A DNA stretch of 64,000 bases. Origin: an uncultured Acetatifactor sp. (GTDB taxonomy: Bacteria; Bacillota; Clostridia; Lachnospirales; Lachnospiraceae). Numbering within the stretch: position 1 is the stretch's first letter; the number at the start of each line of letters is the position of its first letter. The position numbers and the translations under genes were made by a program. Positions 32,174 through 42,026 of this stretch are shown piece by piece. The notes beneath the pieces were generated by a model. That model did not search any database, had not been told where the DNA came from, and saw nothing but the letters and a program-made list of their open reading frames with translations. Location: NCBI GenBank assembly GCA_910586775.1, contig CAJUJN010000015.1, positions 1 to 64,000 on the forward strand, written 5' to 3'.

Positions 32174-35100
32174 GAATCCGAATGTAAAGAGAGTTATGGT
32201 AATCGGCTCCGGTCCCATTGTTATTGGCCAGGCGGCGGAATTTGACTATGCGGGCACTCAGGCCTGCCGTTCCCTGAAGGAAGAGGGCGTAGAGGTTATC
32301 CTGGTGAATTCCAATCCCGCAACCATCATGACGGACAGGGATATCGCTGATAAAGTATATATTGAGCCTCTGGACGTAAAAGTTCTGGAGCAGATTATAG
32401 AGAAGGAAAAGCCGGACAGCATTCTTCCCACCCTTGGAGGACAGGCGGGGCTGAATCTGGGGATGGAACTGGAGGAATCCGGTTTTCTGGCGTCCCACGG
32501 CGTGAAGCTTCTGGGGACCACCGCGGCCACTATCCGCAATGCGGAAGGCAGGCAGGAGTTCAAAGACCTGATGGAGCGCATCGGGGAGCCCTGTGCCGCG
32601 TCCAAAGTGGTTGAAACGGTGGAGGACGGCATAGATTTCACGAATTCCATCGGATATCCGGTGGTGCTTCGCCCTGCTTATACCCTGGGCGGCTCCGGCG
32701 GCGGTATTGCCCGGAACCAGGCGGAGTTGGAGGAGATTCTGGAAAACGGCCTGCGTCTTTCCCGTGTGGGGCAGGTTCTGGTGGAGCGCTGCATCGCGGG
32801 CTGGAAGGAAATCGAGTATGAGGTTATGCGGGACAGCGCCGGCAACTGCATCACCGTATGTAATATGGAAAATATCGACCCGGTGGGCGTGCATACCGGG
32901 GACAGCATCGTGGTGGCGCCTTCCCAGACTCTCAGCGACAAGGAGTACCAGATGCTGCGTACTTCCGCTTTGAATATCATCAACGAACTGCAGATTACCG
33001 GGGGCTGCAATGTGCAGTTTGCGCTGCATCCTACCAGCTTTGAATACTGCGTCATTGAGGTGAATCCCCGGGTGAGCCGTTCTTCCGCCCTGGCATCCAA
33101 GGCAACCGGATATCCGATAGCCAAAGTGGCAGCGAAGATTGCGCTGGGCTATACCCTGGACGAAATCAAAAACGCCATTACGAAGAAGACTTACGCTAGC
33201 TTTGAGCCTGCGCTGGACTATTGCGTGGTCAAGATTCCAAGACTGCCTTTCGATAAGTTTATAACGGCAAAGCGTACTCTTACCACCCAGATGAAGGCGA
33301 CGGGAGAGGTCATGAGCATCTGCGACAACTTTGAGGGCGCTCTGATGAAGGCTGTCCGCTCCCTGGAGCAGCATGTGGACTGTCTGTTGGACTATGATTT
33401 CAGCGAATTAAGCGCGGAAGAACTGAAGGCAAAGATGAAGGTGGTGGATGACCGCCGGATATGGATGATTGCCGAGGCAATCCGCAAAGGCATCGGCTAT
33501 GAGGAAATACATGCCATAACCATGATAGACATATGGTTTATCGATAAAATTGCCATTCTGGTGGAGATGGAGGAAGCGCTGAAAACGCAGGAACTGACCC
33601 CGGCTCTGCTGAAGGAAGCCAAGCGGATTGAATTCCCGGACAACGTGATTGCCAGACTTACCGGCAGGAGTCAGGCGGAGATAAAAGCGCTCAGGCATGA
33701 GAACGGCATCCGTGCGGCCTATAAAATGGTGGATACCTGCGCGGCGGAGTTTGCTGCGTCTACCCCTTATTATTATTCCGTTTACGGGGGAGAGTGCGAG
33801 GCGGGCGCGGGGGATATCCCGTCGGAAGAATCCGGGTATCAGGAGTCCGGGCTGCGGGCACAGGGGACTGCCCCGGGGAAGTCTGCAGGTTCAGGGGATA
33901 TCTCATCGGAAGAATCCGGACTTCAGAAGCCCGGGTGTGGAGAGAGTGCAGGATGTGTCCTTTGTGAAAGCGGGAGCACCGGTACGGAAAAGCGGCGTAA
34001 AAAGGTATTGGTCCTGGGTTCCGGCCCTATCCGCATCGGCCAGGGAATCGAGTTCGATTACTGCTCGGTACACGCTACCTGGGCATTTTCCAGAGCAGGC
34101 TATGAGACCATTATTATCAATAACAATCCGGAGACGGTGAGCACCGATTTCGATATTGCGGACAAGCTTTATTTTGAGCCGCTGACGCCGGAGGATGTGG
34201 AATCCGTTGTAGATATCGAAAAACCGGATGGGGCGGTGGTTCAGTTCGGAGGCCAGACAGCTATTAAGCTGACGGAGAGCCTGATGAAGATGGGCGTTCC
34301 TGTTTTAGGGACCAGAGCAGAGGATGTGGACGCTGCGGAGGACAGGGAGCTTTTTGACAGAATCCTGGAGGAGACAGGAATTCCCCGGGCAGCAGGGGGC
34401 ACGGTGTATACCGCGGAGGAGGCAAAGGCAGTGGCAAACCGCCTTGGATATCCTGTGCTGGTGCGGCCCTCTTATGTGCTGGGGGGCCAGGGCATGCAGA
34501 TTGCCATTTCCGACCGGGAGATTGAGGAATTTATGGCCATCATCAACCGGATTGCCCAGGACCATCCCATTCTGGTGGACAAGTATCTGCAGGGAAAGGA
34601 AATCGAGGTGGATGCCGTATGCGACGGCACGGATATTCTGATTCCCGGTATTATGGAACATATTGAACGGACAGGCGTACACTCCGGGGACAGCATCTCC
34701 GTTTATCCTGCCCATACCATCGGAAAGCTGGTGAAGGATAAGATTGCGGAGTATACCAGAAGACTGGCAAAAGCCCTGCATGTAAAGGGGCTGATCAATA
34801 TTCAGTTTATTGCTATCGGGGAGGACGTATATGTTATCGAGGTGAATCCCAGGTCTTCCCGCACCGTGCCTTACATCAGCAAGGTCACGGGGATTCCCAT
34901 TGTGGATCTGGCCACGGAGGTTATTTTGGGAAAAACTATCCGGGAGCTGGGATATAAGCCGGGGTTGCAGCCGGAGGCGGAGTATTATGCCATCAAGATG
35001 CCGGTATTTTCCTTTGAGAAGATAAGAGGAGCGGAGATCAGTGTGGGACCGGAGATGAAGTCCACCGGGGAATGCCTGGGGATCGCGAAGGAGTTCCACG

Positions 35101-35537
35101 AGGCTCTGTACAAGGCGTTTCTGGGCGCAGGGGTGAACCTGCCCAGGCACAAGAAGATGATTATCACCGTGAAGGACGCTGACAAGGGGGAGGCCATCGA
35201 AATAGGACGTCGGTATGCGAAGCTGGGGTATACCATCTACGCCACCAGGAGCACTGCGGCGGCGCTGAACGAGGCCGGGGTGAAGGCCCGGAAGGTGAAC
35301 AAGATTTCCCAGGAGTCGCCCACGGTGATGGATCTGATCCTGGGACATCGTATCGATCTGGTGATCGATACGCCCACCCAGGGACGGGACAAATCCAGGG
35401 ACGGCTTCCTGATCCGGCGGACGGCCATTGAGACGGGGGTGAACTGCCTGACTTCGCTGGACACTGCAAGGGCTCTGGTGACCAGCCTGGAAAATGCCGG
35501 GAAGGAAATGACACTGGTGGATGTGGCGCAGCTGTAA
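32166..35537 (+). CDS. carB: Carbamoyl-phosphate synthase large subunit
   Basis: The 1123-residue protein has two homologous halves. Each begins with a pre-ATP-grasp motif (VMVIGSGPIVIGQAAEFDYA and VLVLGSGPIRIGQGIEFDYC), followed by an ATP-grasp domain and an oligomerisation region. The C-terminal MGS-like regulatory domain begins near residue 990. Family members are about 1060-1075 residues. The excess is mainly a Gly/Ser/Glu-rich linker near residues 545-610 that contains two imperfect repeats (GDIPSEESGYQESG, GDISSEESGLQKPG), placed exactly at the junction of the halves. GAGGAGG precedes ATG 32166, inside the end of carA. Confidence 0.96.
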   Translation: MPKNPNVKRVMVIGSGPIVIGQAAEFDYAGTQACRSLKEEGVEVILVNSNPATIMTDRDIADKVYIEPLDVKVLEQIIEKEKPDSILPTLGGQAGLNLGMELEESGFLASHGVKLLGTTAATIRNAEGRQEFKDLMERIGEPCAASKVVETVEDGIDFTNSIGYPVVLRPAYTLGGSGGGIARNQAELEEILENGLRLSRVGQVLVERCIAGWKEIEYEVMRDSAGNCITVCNMENIDPVGVHTGDSIVVAPSQTLSDKEYQMLRTSALNIINELQITGGCNVQFALHPTSFEYCVIEVNPRVSRSSALASKATGYPIAKVAAKIALGYTLDEIKNAITKKTYASFEPALDYCVVKIPRLPFDKFITAKRTLTTQMKATGEVMSICDNFEGALMKAVRSLEQHVDCLLDYDFSELSAEELKAKMKVVDDRRIWMIAEAIRKGIGYEEIHAITMIDIWFIDKIAILVEMEEALKTQELTPALLKEAKRIEFPDNVIARLTGRSQAEIKALRHENGIRAAYKMVDTCAAEFAASTPYYYSVYGGECEAGAGDIPSEESGYQESGLRAQGTAPGKSAGSGDISSEESGLQKPGCGESAGCVLCESGSTGTEKRRKKVLVLGSGPIRIGQGIEFDYCSVHATWAFSRAGYETIIINNNPETVSTDFDIADKLYFEPLTPEDVESVVDIEKPDGAVVQFGGQTAIKLTESLMKMGVPVLGTRAEDVDAAEDRELFDRILEETGIPRAAGGTVYTAEEAKAVANRLGYPVLVRPSYVLGGQGMQIAISDREIEEFMAIINRIAQDHPILVDKYLQGKEIEVDAVCDGTDILIPGIMEHIERTGVHSGDSISVYPAHTIGKLVKDKIAEYTRRLAKALHVKGLINIQFIAIGEDVYVIEVNPRSSRTVPYISKVTGIPIVDLATEVILGKTIRELGYKPGLQPEAEYYAIKMPVFSFEKIRGAEISVGPEMKSTGECLGIAKEFHEALYKAFLGAGVNLPRHKKMIITVKDADKGEAIEIGRRYAKLGYTIYATRSTAAALNEAGVKARKVNKISQESPTVMDLILGHRIDLVIDTPTQGRDKSRDGFLIRRTAIETGVNCLTSLDTARALVTSLENAGKEMTLVDVAQL

Positions 35538-35695
35538 AAATGTGTGAAATCGGGTATTTTCCCGGATTTATGTGGGTTCGTGGAGTGTTTGTGTTGGTTT
35601 TTATGGCGTTGATGCCGGAGGCGGCACGGCGGGATAGTGGGCAATGAAAGAAAAATGTTTGGCAGAAGAGGAATATGGGAGAAGGAGTGATGGAT

Positions 35696-37495
35696 ATGTC
35701 CGGTACACCTAAAATATTGAAAAACAAAATTTTTCTGTATCTGACCGAGTTTTTTGCGGGAATGTCGGTAATGGCGGTGGAACTGGGAGCCAGCAGGCTC
35801 CTTGCACCCTATTTCAGCTCTTCCCAGATCGTGTGGACGATCATTATCGGGACGATCATGATTGCCATGGCTCTGGGCAACATCTACGGGGGCCGCAGTG
35901 CGGATAAGAATCCGGATCCCGGAAAGCTTTATACAAGAATTTTAATCGCCGCTGTGTGGATTGCGGCTATTCCGGCAGTGGGAAAATATATCATCCTGGG
36001 AATTTCGGCGCTTCTGATTTTTTCGGTGAGCAGTAATTTTCTGATTATTGCGGCATTTGCGGCCTGCATGGTGATCTTTGTGTTTCCGCTGTTTTTGCTG
36101 GGGACTGTGACGCCTTCCCTGGCCAAATATTCCGTGGGCAACCTGGAGGAGAGCGGGAAAGTGGTGGGGATGCTGGGCGCGTTTAACACCATAGGCAGCA
36201 TCATCGGAACTTTTGTACCTACCTTTGTGACGATTCCTTCCGTGGGAACTTCCATTACGTTTCTGATCTTTGCCGGGATCCTGCTGGTGTTGGCCTTTGC
36301 CTATTTTGCCAGTGCCGGAGGACAGACATCAGGGAAAAAGGGAACCGCGGAGAGGAACGGCCAGGAAGAGCAAAACAGGATGAAGAATGATGATCCCAGA
36401 ATGCAGGCGGAAGCGGAAAATGCGGACGGTGCCGAAATGCCGGTGAGGGAAAGGCAGGCGGACGCAGACAGTATAGATAAGAACGAAAAAGGCAGAAACA
36501 ATAAGAGAAACGCTTCGGGAAGAGGAAAGGTTGTGACCGCCCTTCTGTGCTATATCGTCTGCTGTGCGCTGGGATATTCCGACAGTTTCGCTTTCTGGGA
36601 AACCAATCTGGCCTATGAGGGAGAATCCGTCTATAACTATCTGCAGGTAAAAGAAAGCGACAGAAGCGTCATATTGTCCACCAATGTATTGTTCGGCGTG
36701 CAGTCCATCTATATGAAGGACCAGGGACTTACCGGCATGTACTATGATTATGCCATGGCGGCGCCTCTGATGGTGGAGGGAAAGGCGCCGGAGGACTGCT
36801 CCGTGCTGATACTGGGCATGGGTACAGGTACCTATGCCACCCAGTGCCGGAAATATTACGGCGATATGGATATTGAGGGCGTGGAGATCGATGAGAAGAT
36901 TACCGCGCTTTCCAGAGAATATTTTCATCTGCCGGAGGATGTGCCGGTGGTTACCTATGACGGCAGGGCCTTCCTGAATGCGGTGGATAAAAAATATGAC
37001 GTGATTATGGTGGACGCCTATCAGGACATCACCATTCCTTTTCAGATGTCCTCTGTGGAGTTTTTCATGCTGGTGAAAGCCCATCTGGCGGAGAACGGTG
37101 TCATGGTGGTAAACATGAATATGCGCGGCAGCGGCGAGGGCAATATCAATCAGTATCTTGCCGATACCATTTCCTATGTGTTCGGGGAGGTATACACGGT
37201 AGAGGTGTCCGGCTCCACGAACCGGGAACTGTTTGTTTCCGATAACAAGGAGATGATTTCCAGCCTGGAAGAGGGAGTGGCCCGTCTGGAAGAGGGGAAT
37301 CTTCAGGCAATGATGGAGAGGACTGCCGGGAATCTTGTGCGGTATGAGGCGGGAGATTACATCCTGACAGACGACAGAGCACCGGTGGAATTGCTGGGCA
37401 TGCAGGTGATAGATGAGCTGATTGGGGATGAAGTGGCTTACTATAAAGAAATATACGAGGCAGAGGGGATTGAAGGACTGCTTCGTTCCTTTTAG
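35696..37495 (+). CDS. Membrane-fused spermidine-synthase-like protein
   Basis: The protein (about 599 residues) has an N-terminal membrane part (about 1-210) with six or so helices starting FLYLTEFFAGMSVMAVELGA, the usual opening of membrane-fused spermine/spermidine synthase homologues. A charged linker rich in Glu, Asn and Arg (about 215-285) leads to another helix. A Rossmann methyltransferase-like domain (about 300-560) follows, with VLILGMGTGTYATQ, VEIDEKI and DVIMVDAYQD. Such proteins share the fold of spermidine synthase, but their true substrate is often unknown. AAGGAG is 8 nt before ATG 35696; ATG 35690 is possible. It lies 158 bp after carB. Confidence 0.75.
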   Translation: MSGTPKILKNKIFLYLTEFFAGMSVMAVELGASRLLAPYFSSSQIVWTIIIGTIMIAMALGNIYGGRSADKNPDPGKLYTRILIAAVWIAAIPAVGKYIILGISALLIFSVSSNFLIIAAFAACMVIFVFPLFLLGTVTPSLAKYSVGNLEESGKVVGMLGAFNTIGSIIGTFVPTFVTIPSVGTSITFLIFAGILLVLAFAYFASAGGQTSGKKGTAERNGQEEQNRMKNDDPRMQAEAENADGAEMPVRERQADADSIDKNEKGRNNKRNASGRGKVVTALLCYIVCCALGYSDSFAFWETNLAYEGESVYNYLQVKESDRSVILSTNVLFGVQSIYMKDQGLTGMYYDYAMAAPLMVEGKAPEDCSVLILGMGTGTYATQCRKYYGDMDIEGVEIDEKITALSREYFHLPEDVPVVTYDGRAFLNAVDKKYDVIMVDAYQDITIPFQMSSVEFFMLVKAHLAENGVMVVNMNMRGSGEGNINQYLADTISYVFGEVYTVEVSGSTNRELFVSDNKEMISSLEEGVARLEEGNLQAMMERTAGNLVRYEAGDYILTDDRAPVELLGMQVIDELIGDEVAYYKEIYEAEGIEGLLRSF

Positions 37496-37528
37496 GAATT
37501 CTTTTGCTTTGTTTAGGAGGTTTATTGT

Positions 37529-37831
37529 ATGCTTGAAGAAATATCATTCCCTGAACATGAATATGAGTCTGTTCAAAATTATTTAAATAAACTGGGGTAT
37601 TGTTATACCACGAGGGTATATAAAGAAATCGGGAAATATAAAGTCGGGGAATTATATACTGCCCCATGGGGTGATGTGTTGAAAATAGACGAAGTTAAAA
37701 CATACTGGAAAGTATCAGATCGCCCTTTCTATGACGAAATGAATGATGACGAAAAGATAGAAATCTGTAAATATTCTGAAGATATGGGATTGCCATATGA
37801 ATTTATAAAATTTTCTAAAAGTACAGTATGA
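37529..37831 (+). CDS. Small AT-rich gene, hypothetical protein of 100 residues
   Basis: TAGGAGG precedes ATG 37529 by 9 nt. The product has an acidic start, a central beta-rich stretch (YTTRVYKEIGKYKVGELYTA, then PWGDVLKIDEV) and an acidic helical end. The middle resembles small ASCH/PUA-like folds, but this is a weak impression. The coding sequence is clearly AT-richer than carB or sod on either side, which suggests recent acquisition. The 240-bp gap that follows contains no other gene. Confidence 0.5.
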   Translation: MLEEISFPEHEYESVQNYLNKLGYCYTTRVYKEIGKYKVGELYTAPWGDVLKIDEVKTYWKVSDRPFYDEMNDDEKIEICKYSEDMGLPYEFIKFSKSTV

Positions 37832-38069
37832 TTCTATTTCAACAGCGATAAATTCCGGTTTGCAGAATTGTTAAGGGGGCAGGTTCTGTAATTGTGTGTA
37901 AGAATATGGGAATACTTTTCCGGGCCGCTGATCTTTCCGGCAGGGAAAGGGAAAAGTGAATCCATTCGGGAACCGGGATATTAACCTGGCTCTCTGATGA
38001 ATAAAAAGGAGAGGATTACATATACTTACCAGTATAAAAGACGCCCTGGAGGCAGAAGGTGAGGAAAAT

Positions 38070-38717
38070 ATGAAAGCTGAAACATATCCCTTTGTAGTTC
38101 GTCCTTTACCCTATGAGTATGATGCATTGGTCCCGGTGCTGGATGAAGAGACGCTTACTTTTCATCATGACAAGCATTACAAGACGTATGTGGACAATCT
38201 CAACAGCGCACTGGCGGATTATCCGGAACTGCAGAAGAAGAGCCTGCCGGAATTGCTCATCGGTATCAATACTTTGCCGGCTGCAATTAAGACGGCTGTG
38301 CGCAATAACGGAGGCGGCGTTTACAATCACGAGCTGTACTTCGACTCCATGAAGAGCCCCATGGGGCAGGAGCCTTCAGGGGCTTTGGCAGAGGCCATTG
38401 ACAGAGATTTCGGTTCCTACAGGCAGTGGAAGGAGCAGATGAAGCAGGCGGCAGTGTCTAAATTCGGTTCCGGATGGGCGTGGCTGGTGGCGGACAGGGA
38501 TGGCACTCTGTCTATTGTGCAGACTGCCAACCAGGATGTGCCGGATCTGGATGAATACACGCCCATCCTGCTGGTGGATATCTGGGAGCATGCTTATTAT
38601 CTTCAGTACCAGAACCGCAGGGCGGATTACGTGGAGAGCTGGTTCAGTCTGATTAACTGGCGAAAAGCGGGAAAACGGTATGAGGAGCTGTTGGAGACCG
38701 TAGTTCCCCGTCCGTGA
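38070..38717 (+). CDS. Superoxide dismutase, Fe/Mn family
   Basis: The 215-residue enzyme dismutates superoxide to oxygen and peroxide. The family's four metal ligands are visible: His in LTFHHDKHYKTYV, His in GVYNHELYFDSM, and Asp and His in LLVDIWEHAYYL. The metal-site Gly/Trp segment FGSGWAWLVAD is present. Iron versus manganese cannot be settled safely from these motifs alone. The length is typical and there is no signal peptide, so it is cytoplasmic. AGGTGAGG precedes ATG 38070. It is followed 75 bp later by queH in the same direction. Confidence 0.94.
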   Translation: MKAETYPFVVRPLPYEYDALVPVLDEETLTFHHDKHYKTYVDNLNSALADYPELQKKSLPELLIGINTLPAAIKTAVRNNGGGVYNHELYFDSMKSPMGQEPSGALAEAIDRDFGSYRQWKEQMKQAAVSKFGSGWAWLVADRDGTLSIVQTANQDVPDLDEYTPILLVDIWEHAYYLQYQNRRADYVESWFSLINWRKAGKRYEELLETVVPRP

Positions 38718-38792
38718 AGCCCATCCATGAAGCATCACCCGGTATGAAAACGAGACGCGAAGCTGTGAATGGCTGCCGCGCAGGGAGAAAAG

Positions 38793-39434
38793 ATGAATCA
38801 GGTGAACTATCAGAAGGAACTGGAGAAAATCATAAACAGGCTGCAGGAGACGGAGGGAGGCGTCCGGCCGTCTCTGTTCCTGCACAGCTGCTGCGCCCCC
38901 TGCAGCAGCTATGTGCTGGAATATTTGTGCCGGTATTTCCGGATTACGGTGTTTTATTTCAACCCCAATATCTCGTTATCCGGGGAGTATCAAAAGCGTG
39001 TGGAGGAGCAGAAAAGGCTGATTGCCGCCTATAATGAGGAACGCAGAGGCTATCCTATTGCAGTGGTGGAGGGAGACTATGAGCCGGGTCGTTTTTTTGC
39101 GGCGGCCAGGGGATATGAGAACTGTCCCGAGGGCGGCGAGCGGTGCTTGAGATGCTTTGAACTGCGGCTGGGCGAGACGGCGATGCGGGGGGCGGCGGAG
39201 GGATTTGATTATTTTACTACCACCCTGACCATCAGTCCGCTGAAAAATGCGAAGAAACTGAATGAAATAGGGCGCAGGCTTGCCGGGGAGTATGGCATAG
39301 CATGGCTGCCATCCGATTTCAAGAAAAAGGACGGCTATAAAAGGTCAATTGAATTGTCCGCGCAATACGGCTTATACCGGCAGGACTACTGCGGCTGTAC
39401 ATATTCCAGAAGAGAGACGGAGCATAAGCCATAA
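38793..39434 (+). CDS. queH: Epoxyqueuosine reductase QueH
   Basis: The 213-residue protein matches QueH (former DUF208), which performs the last step of queuosine synthesis in tRNA in organisms lacking QueG. Metal and cluster ligands are seen as HSCCAPCSSYV near the N-terminus, CLRCFELRL in the middle and DYCGC at the end. FFNPN-like FYFNPNI and TTTLTISPLKN are also typical. AGGGAG precedes ATG 38793; an upstream ATG at 38769 has no clear binding site. It likely shares a transcript with sod. Confidence 0.93.
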   Translation: MNQVNYQKELEKIINRLQETEGGVRPSLFLHSCCAPCSSYVLEYLCRYFRITVFYFNPNISLSGEYQKRVEEQKRLIAAYNEERRGYPIAVVEGDYEPGRFFAAARGYENCPEGGERCLRCFELRLGETAMRGAAEGFDYFTTTLTISPLKNAKKLNEIGRRLAGEYGIAWLPSDFKKKDGYKRSIELSAQYGLYRQDYCGCTYSRRETEHKP

Positions 39435-39481
39435 GCGCAATCTTATGTAAAAATGGAATCCGAACGGACGATTGGAAACTG

Positions 39482-39961
39482 TTATGCCAGTTTTTGAATT
39501 TTTTCAGAGTGTTCTGCTACTACCTGCTTTAGTAATGCAATGTCTTCAAAGGTAGCATCCATTTTGTCGGTGTAATCCTTATAACGGTTGTAGGTATCGA
39601 TATAGCAGGCTTCAATGGTAGCCAACCTGGGCAGAATAATATTTTCCTGATACAGTTTTATGCTGTGGACTTCAGCTCTGAGACTCTGCTGGTCATTTTT
39701 AAGAGTTTGCAGTTCGCTTCTGATGTCTTGTAGTTCTCCTGCCAGTTCACTTCTGATGTCTTGCAGTTCTCCTGCCAGTTCGCTTCTGATGTCTTGCAGT
39801 TTTCCTGCCAGTTCACTTCTGATGTCCTGCAGTTCTCCTGCCAGTTCGCTTCTAATGGTTTGCAGCTCTCGCGTCAATTCATTTTTGAAAGGCTGTAACT
39901 CGGATTTTAATTTTGAATCTAACATGTTGGAAATAGCAAGCAATAATTCAGTGTCTGTCAT
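39482..39961 (-). CDS. Coiled-coil protein with 11-residue tandem repeats
   Basis: This 159-residue soluble protein is almost wholly helical. Residues about 30-85 are built of five near-identical 11-residue units (pattern RSELAGELQDI), matching 33-bp DNA repeats at 39711-39875. Eleven-residue repeats form right-handed, slightly untwisted coiled coils. The ends (MTDTELLLAISNMLD and IALLKQVVAEHSEKIQKLA) are also helical. GGGAGGTGATATC precedes ATG 39961. It resembles short coiled-coil proteins often found near mobile genes, but no function is assigned. Near-identity of the repeats suggests recent expansion and possible length variation between strains. Confidence 0.65.
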   Translation of the reverse strand: MTDTELLLAISNMLDSKLKSELQPFKNELTRELQTIRSELAGELQDIRSELAGKLQDIRSELAGELQDIRSELAGELQDIRSELQTLKNDQQSLRAEVHSIKLYQENIILPRLATIEACYIDTYNRYKDYTDKMDATFEDIALLKQVVAEHSEKIQKLA

Positions 39962-40154
39962 GATATCACCTCCCTGTAGAAAAAATGACGTCGTAAATCA
40001 AATACTTTATGATTTGCGATGGTTAGACATCCGGCCACTCTCTGCCCCGGATACCTGTATTATATCAGAAGCAGGGAAGAAAGTCATTAATTATTTTAGC
40101 AAATATTATAAGACAATTTTAAAAACAATTTTAAAACCATTTTATAAAAATAGT

Positions 40155-40499
40155 TCATTCCCCTTTCAGTTCCCCCAAAATTGCTTCGTGATGTATGGCG
40201 GGCAGGATACGTTCCGGCAAATTCTTAAGGCGCAGGCGGATGCTGCCGGTATTGATACAGGGTGGCAGCCGAAAAATTCTCCGTTTTGTATATCCCTGTC
40301 AATCAGAAGCTGTACCTGGTTTTCCGTGTCGTTCATCAGTCCCGTGATGCTTACGGAGCCGGGCGAAATATGCAGAAACCGTTCCATATATTACGCTTCC
40401 GCGAAGGACAGCCTGGCGCTTCCGATCTGTTTTGACAATTCCGTCGTCTTGAATTTTTTATCGCCCTGTATCATCAGCAGATAGAAGCGGGTTGTTAAT
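40155..40499 (-). pseudogene. Broken YbaK/PrdX-type aminoacyl-tRNA deacylase gene
   Basis: The minus strand reads RFYLLMIQGDKKFKTTELSK, then QIGSARLSFAEA, a TAA stop, MERFLHISPGSVSITGLMND, QVQLLIDRD, FFGCHP, then a one-base frameshift, INTGSIRLRLKNLPER and LPAIHHEAILGELKGE. This matches the prolyl-tRNA editing domain family (YbaK/EbsC/PrdX). The N-terminal 40-50 residues are missing. The frame stops at a palindrome (40496-40552) whose arms read AATCCAATGGCTCGTCTGCA and its imperfect inverse. Three separate lesions make it clearly inactive. The rest of 39962-40763 has no supported gene. Confidence 0.75.
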
Positions 40500-40553
40500 C
40501 CAATGGCTCGTCTGCATTGCAATAGCCTGCATGCAGACAAGCCATTGGATTGC
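40496..40553. repeat. Palindrome at the broken end of the deacylase pseudogene
   Basis: AATCCAATGGCTCGTCTGCA and TGCAGACAAGCCATTGGATT are inverted copies with one mismatch around a 17-nt loop. It marks where similarity to the deacylase ends and may be an inserted or rearranged element. Confidence 0.6.
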
Positions 40554-40763
40554 AGCTGCACAGATGGAAATTTTTCAGGTTTCCCAGGAAGAGCTCATCA
40601 ATTCGGGAACTCCCACCCGGGGAGAGTCCCTGATACTGGAAAATACGGTCTGGGGAAAAGAATGTTCGGATCCGGAACAACTTTTGATTTAAGCCAGGTG
40701 AAACTTTTCCTTATCTTTTGCGTTTATTGGGTATGAAGATGCAGAAGAAAGGGGCAGAGGAAG

Positions 40764-41966
40764 ATGAAAAAACAGATCATGATTATGGGACTGGCGCTGA
40801 CCGCGCTGCTGTGTGGCTGCGGAAGGACTGGCAGCGCCGGCACAGGACTGGCTGATGGAGCGGGAGAGGAAACCGGTATCTCAAATGAAACGGAAGTGAA
40901 TTCGGGAGATGCAGGGAGTCCTGGGGCAGAGGGAAAGCTCGAAGGGAACGGGACGTCAGCGGACGGCGGAGAAATGGTGCCTGGAAATGGGAAAGTCTCC
41001 GAAAATGGCGGAAACACCTCGGGGAATGGCGGAGAAGCTGCCGGAAACGACGGAGAAACAGTGGAAAATGGCGGAAACGCCTTGGGGAGTAGCGGAGAAG
41101 CTGCCGGAAATAACGGCAGCGCTTCCGGACGGAGAACCGGGGGCAGAACAGAAGAATCCGCGGCCGCAAGAGTGACACAGCGCGGCCCCTACGGCGAGAT
41201 TTCTGTAATGCTGCCTGACGGCTGGAAGTATGAAGCATTTCCCATGGACAGCGAGGAACTGATAAACGGTGACTATGGAATTCATTTCTATCCGGACAGC
41301 GCGGCAGAAGGCTTTGTGGAGATTGCTTACATTGATTCTTTCGGTGTCTGCGGGACAGGGCTGGCGCAGGAAAATGCGGAAATAGCAGGGAGCCCTGCCG
41401 GTATCGGCACTTATGACGGTCATGCATACTGGGATTTTGTCAGCTTCGGGGGACAGAACGATGGAGTGGTGGCATTGACATATCAGGTAGAGGACTGGTG
41501 GGATACATATGGAGATGCAGTTACAGGGATTCTGGATACCCTGACCTTTGACCGGGAGAAGAAAGAAGGCGGCGCATACGTACTCAGACAGGAGTCCGAG
41601 AATCAGGAGATCGGGCTGTATTTCTCCCTGAAGAATGTATCCGCTGCAGGGGCGACGCTTGTTTATAATCAGTTTGATGCAGATGCTCCCACGGGAGAGC
41701 TGCAGGACAGTGAATTTTTTATCATTGAGCGGTGCAGGGATGGAGAATGGGAGGAAGTACCGGTGATTGTAGAGGGAGATTACGGCTTCCATGACATTGC
41801 CTGCAATATTCCGAAGGAAGAGATAACAGAAAGGGCGTTGAATTGGGAGTGGCTGTACGGTCAGCTTGCTCCCGGAGAATATCGGATTGGAAAGAGCATT
41901 CTGGACTTCCGGAAAACGGCAGACTATGACAAATATACTATTTACGCCTATTTTATTCTGGAATAA
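40764..41966 (+). CDS. Surface lipoprotein with low-complexity linker and Ig-like C-terminal domain
   Basis: The 400-residue lipoprotein has a signal peptide ending in lipobox LLCGC (Cys19 region). A long Gly/Asn/Glu linker (about 20-130) contains imperfect repeats such as ENGGNTSGNGGEAAGN and ENGGNALGSSGEAAGN. A folded middle domain (about 140-265, GPYGEISVMLPDGWKYE, WDTYGDAVTGILDTLTF) looks like the small lipoprotein domains that follow PsbP-like folds. The C-terminal about 110 residues (IGLYFSLKNVSAAGATLVYN) resemble bacterial Ig-like Big_14 domains. GAGGAAG precedes ATG 40764. It is probably a surface protein; no substrate is known. The linker repeats suggest slippage. Confidence 0.65.
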   Translation: MKKQIMIMGLALTALLCGCGRTGSAGTGLADGAGEETGISNETEVNSGDAGSPGAEGKLEGNGTSADGGEMVPGNGKVSENGGNTSGNGGEAAGNDGETVENGGNALGSSGEAAGNNGSASGRRTGGRTEESAAARVTQRGPYGEISVMLPDGWKYEAFPMDSEELINGDYGIHFYPDSAAEGFVEIAYIDSFGVCGTGLAQENAEIAGSPAGIGTYDGHAYWDFVSFGGQNDGVVALTYQVEDWWDTYGDAVTGILDTLTFDREKKEGGAYVLRQESENQEIGLYFSLKNVSAAGATLVYNQFDADAPTGELQDSEFFIIERCRDGEWEEVPVIVEGDYGFHDIACNIPKEEITERALNWEWLYGQLAPGEYRIGKSILDFRKTADYDKYTIYAYFILE

Positions 41967-42026
41967 CAGATGTCGCAATATGGCAGTTAAAAATCGGGGG
42001 AATAAGAAAACTCCGAAATAAAGTAA

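Noticed and set aside
39711..39875. Regular 33-bp repeats resembling a small CRISPR array
   Set aside because: The repeats are contiguous without spacers and lie in frame in a coiled-coil gene; no cas genes are near.
40492..40692. Small plus-strand ORF of about 66 codons (ends CSDPEQLLI)
   Set aside because: It begins inside a palindrome and has no ribosome binding site or family; it could be real but is not supported.
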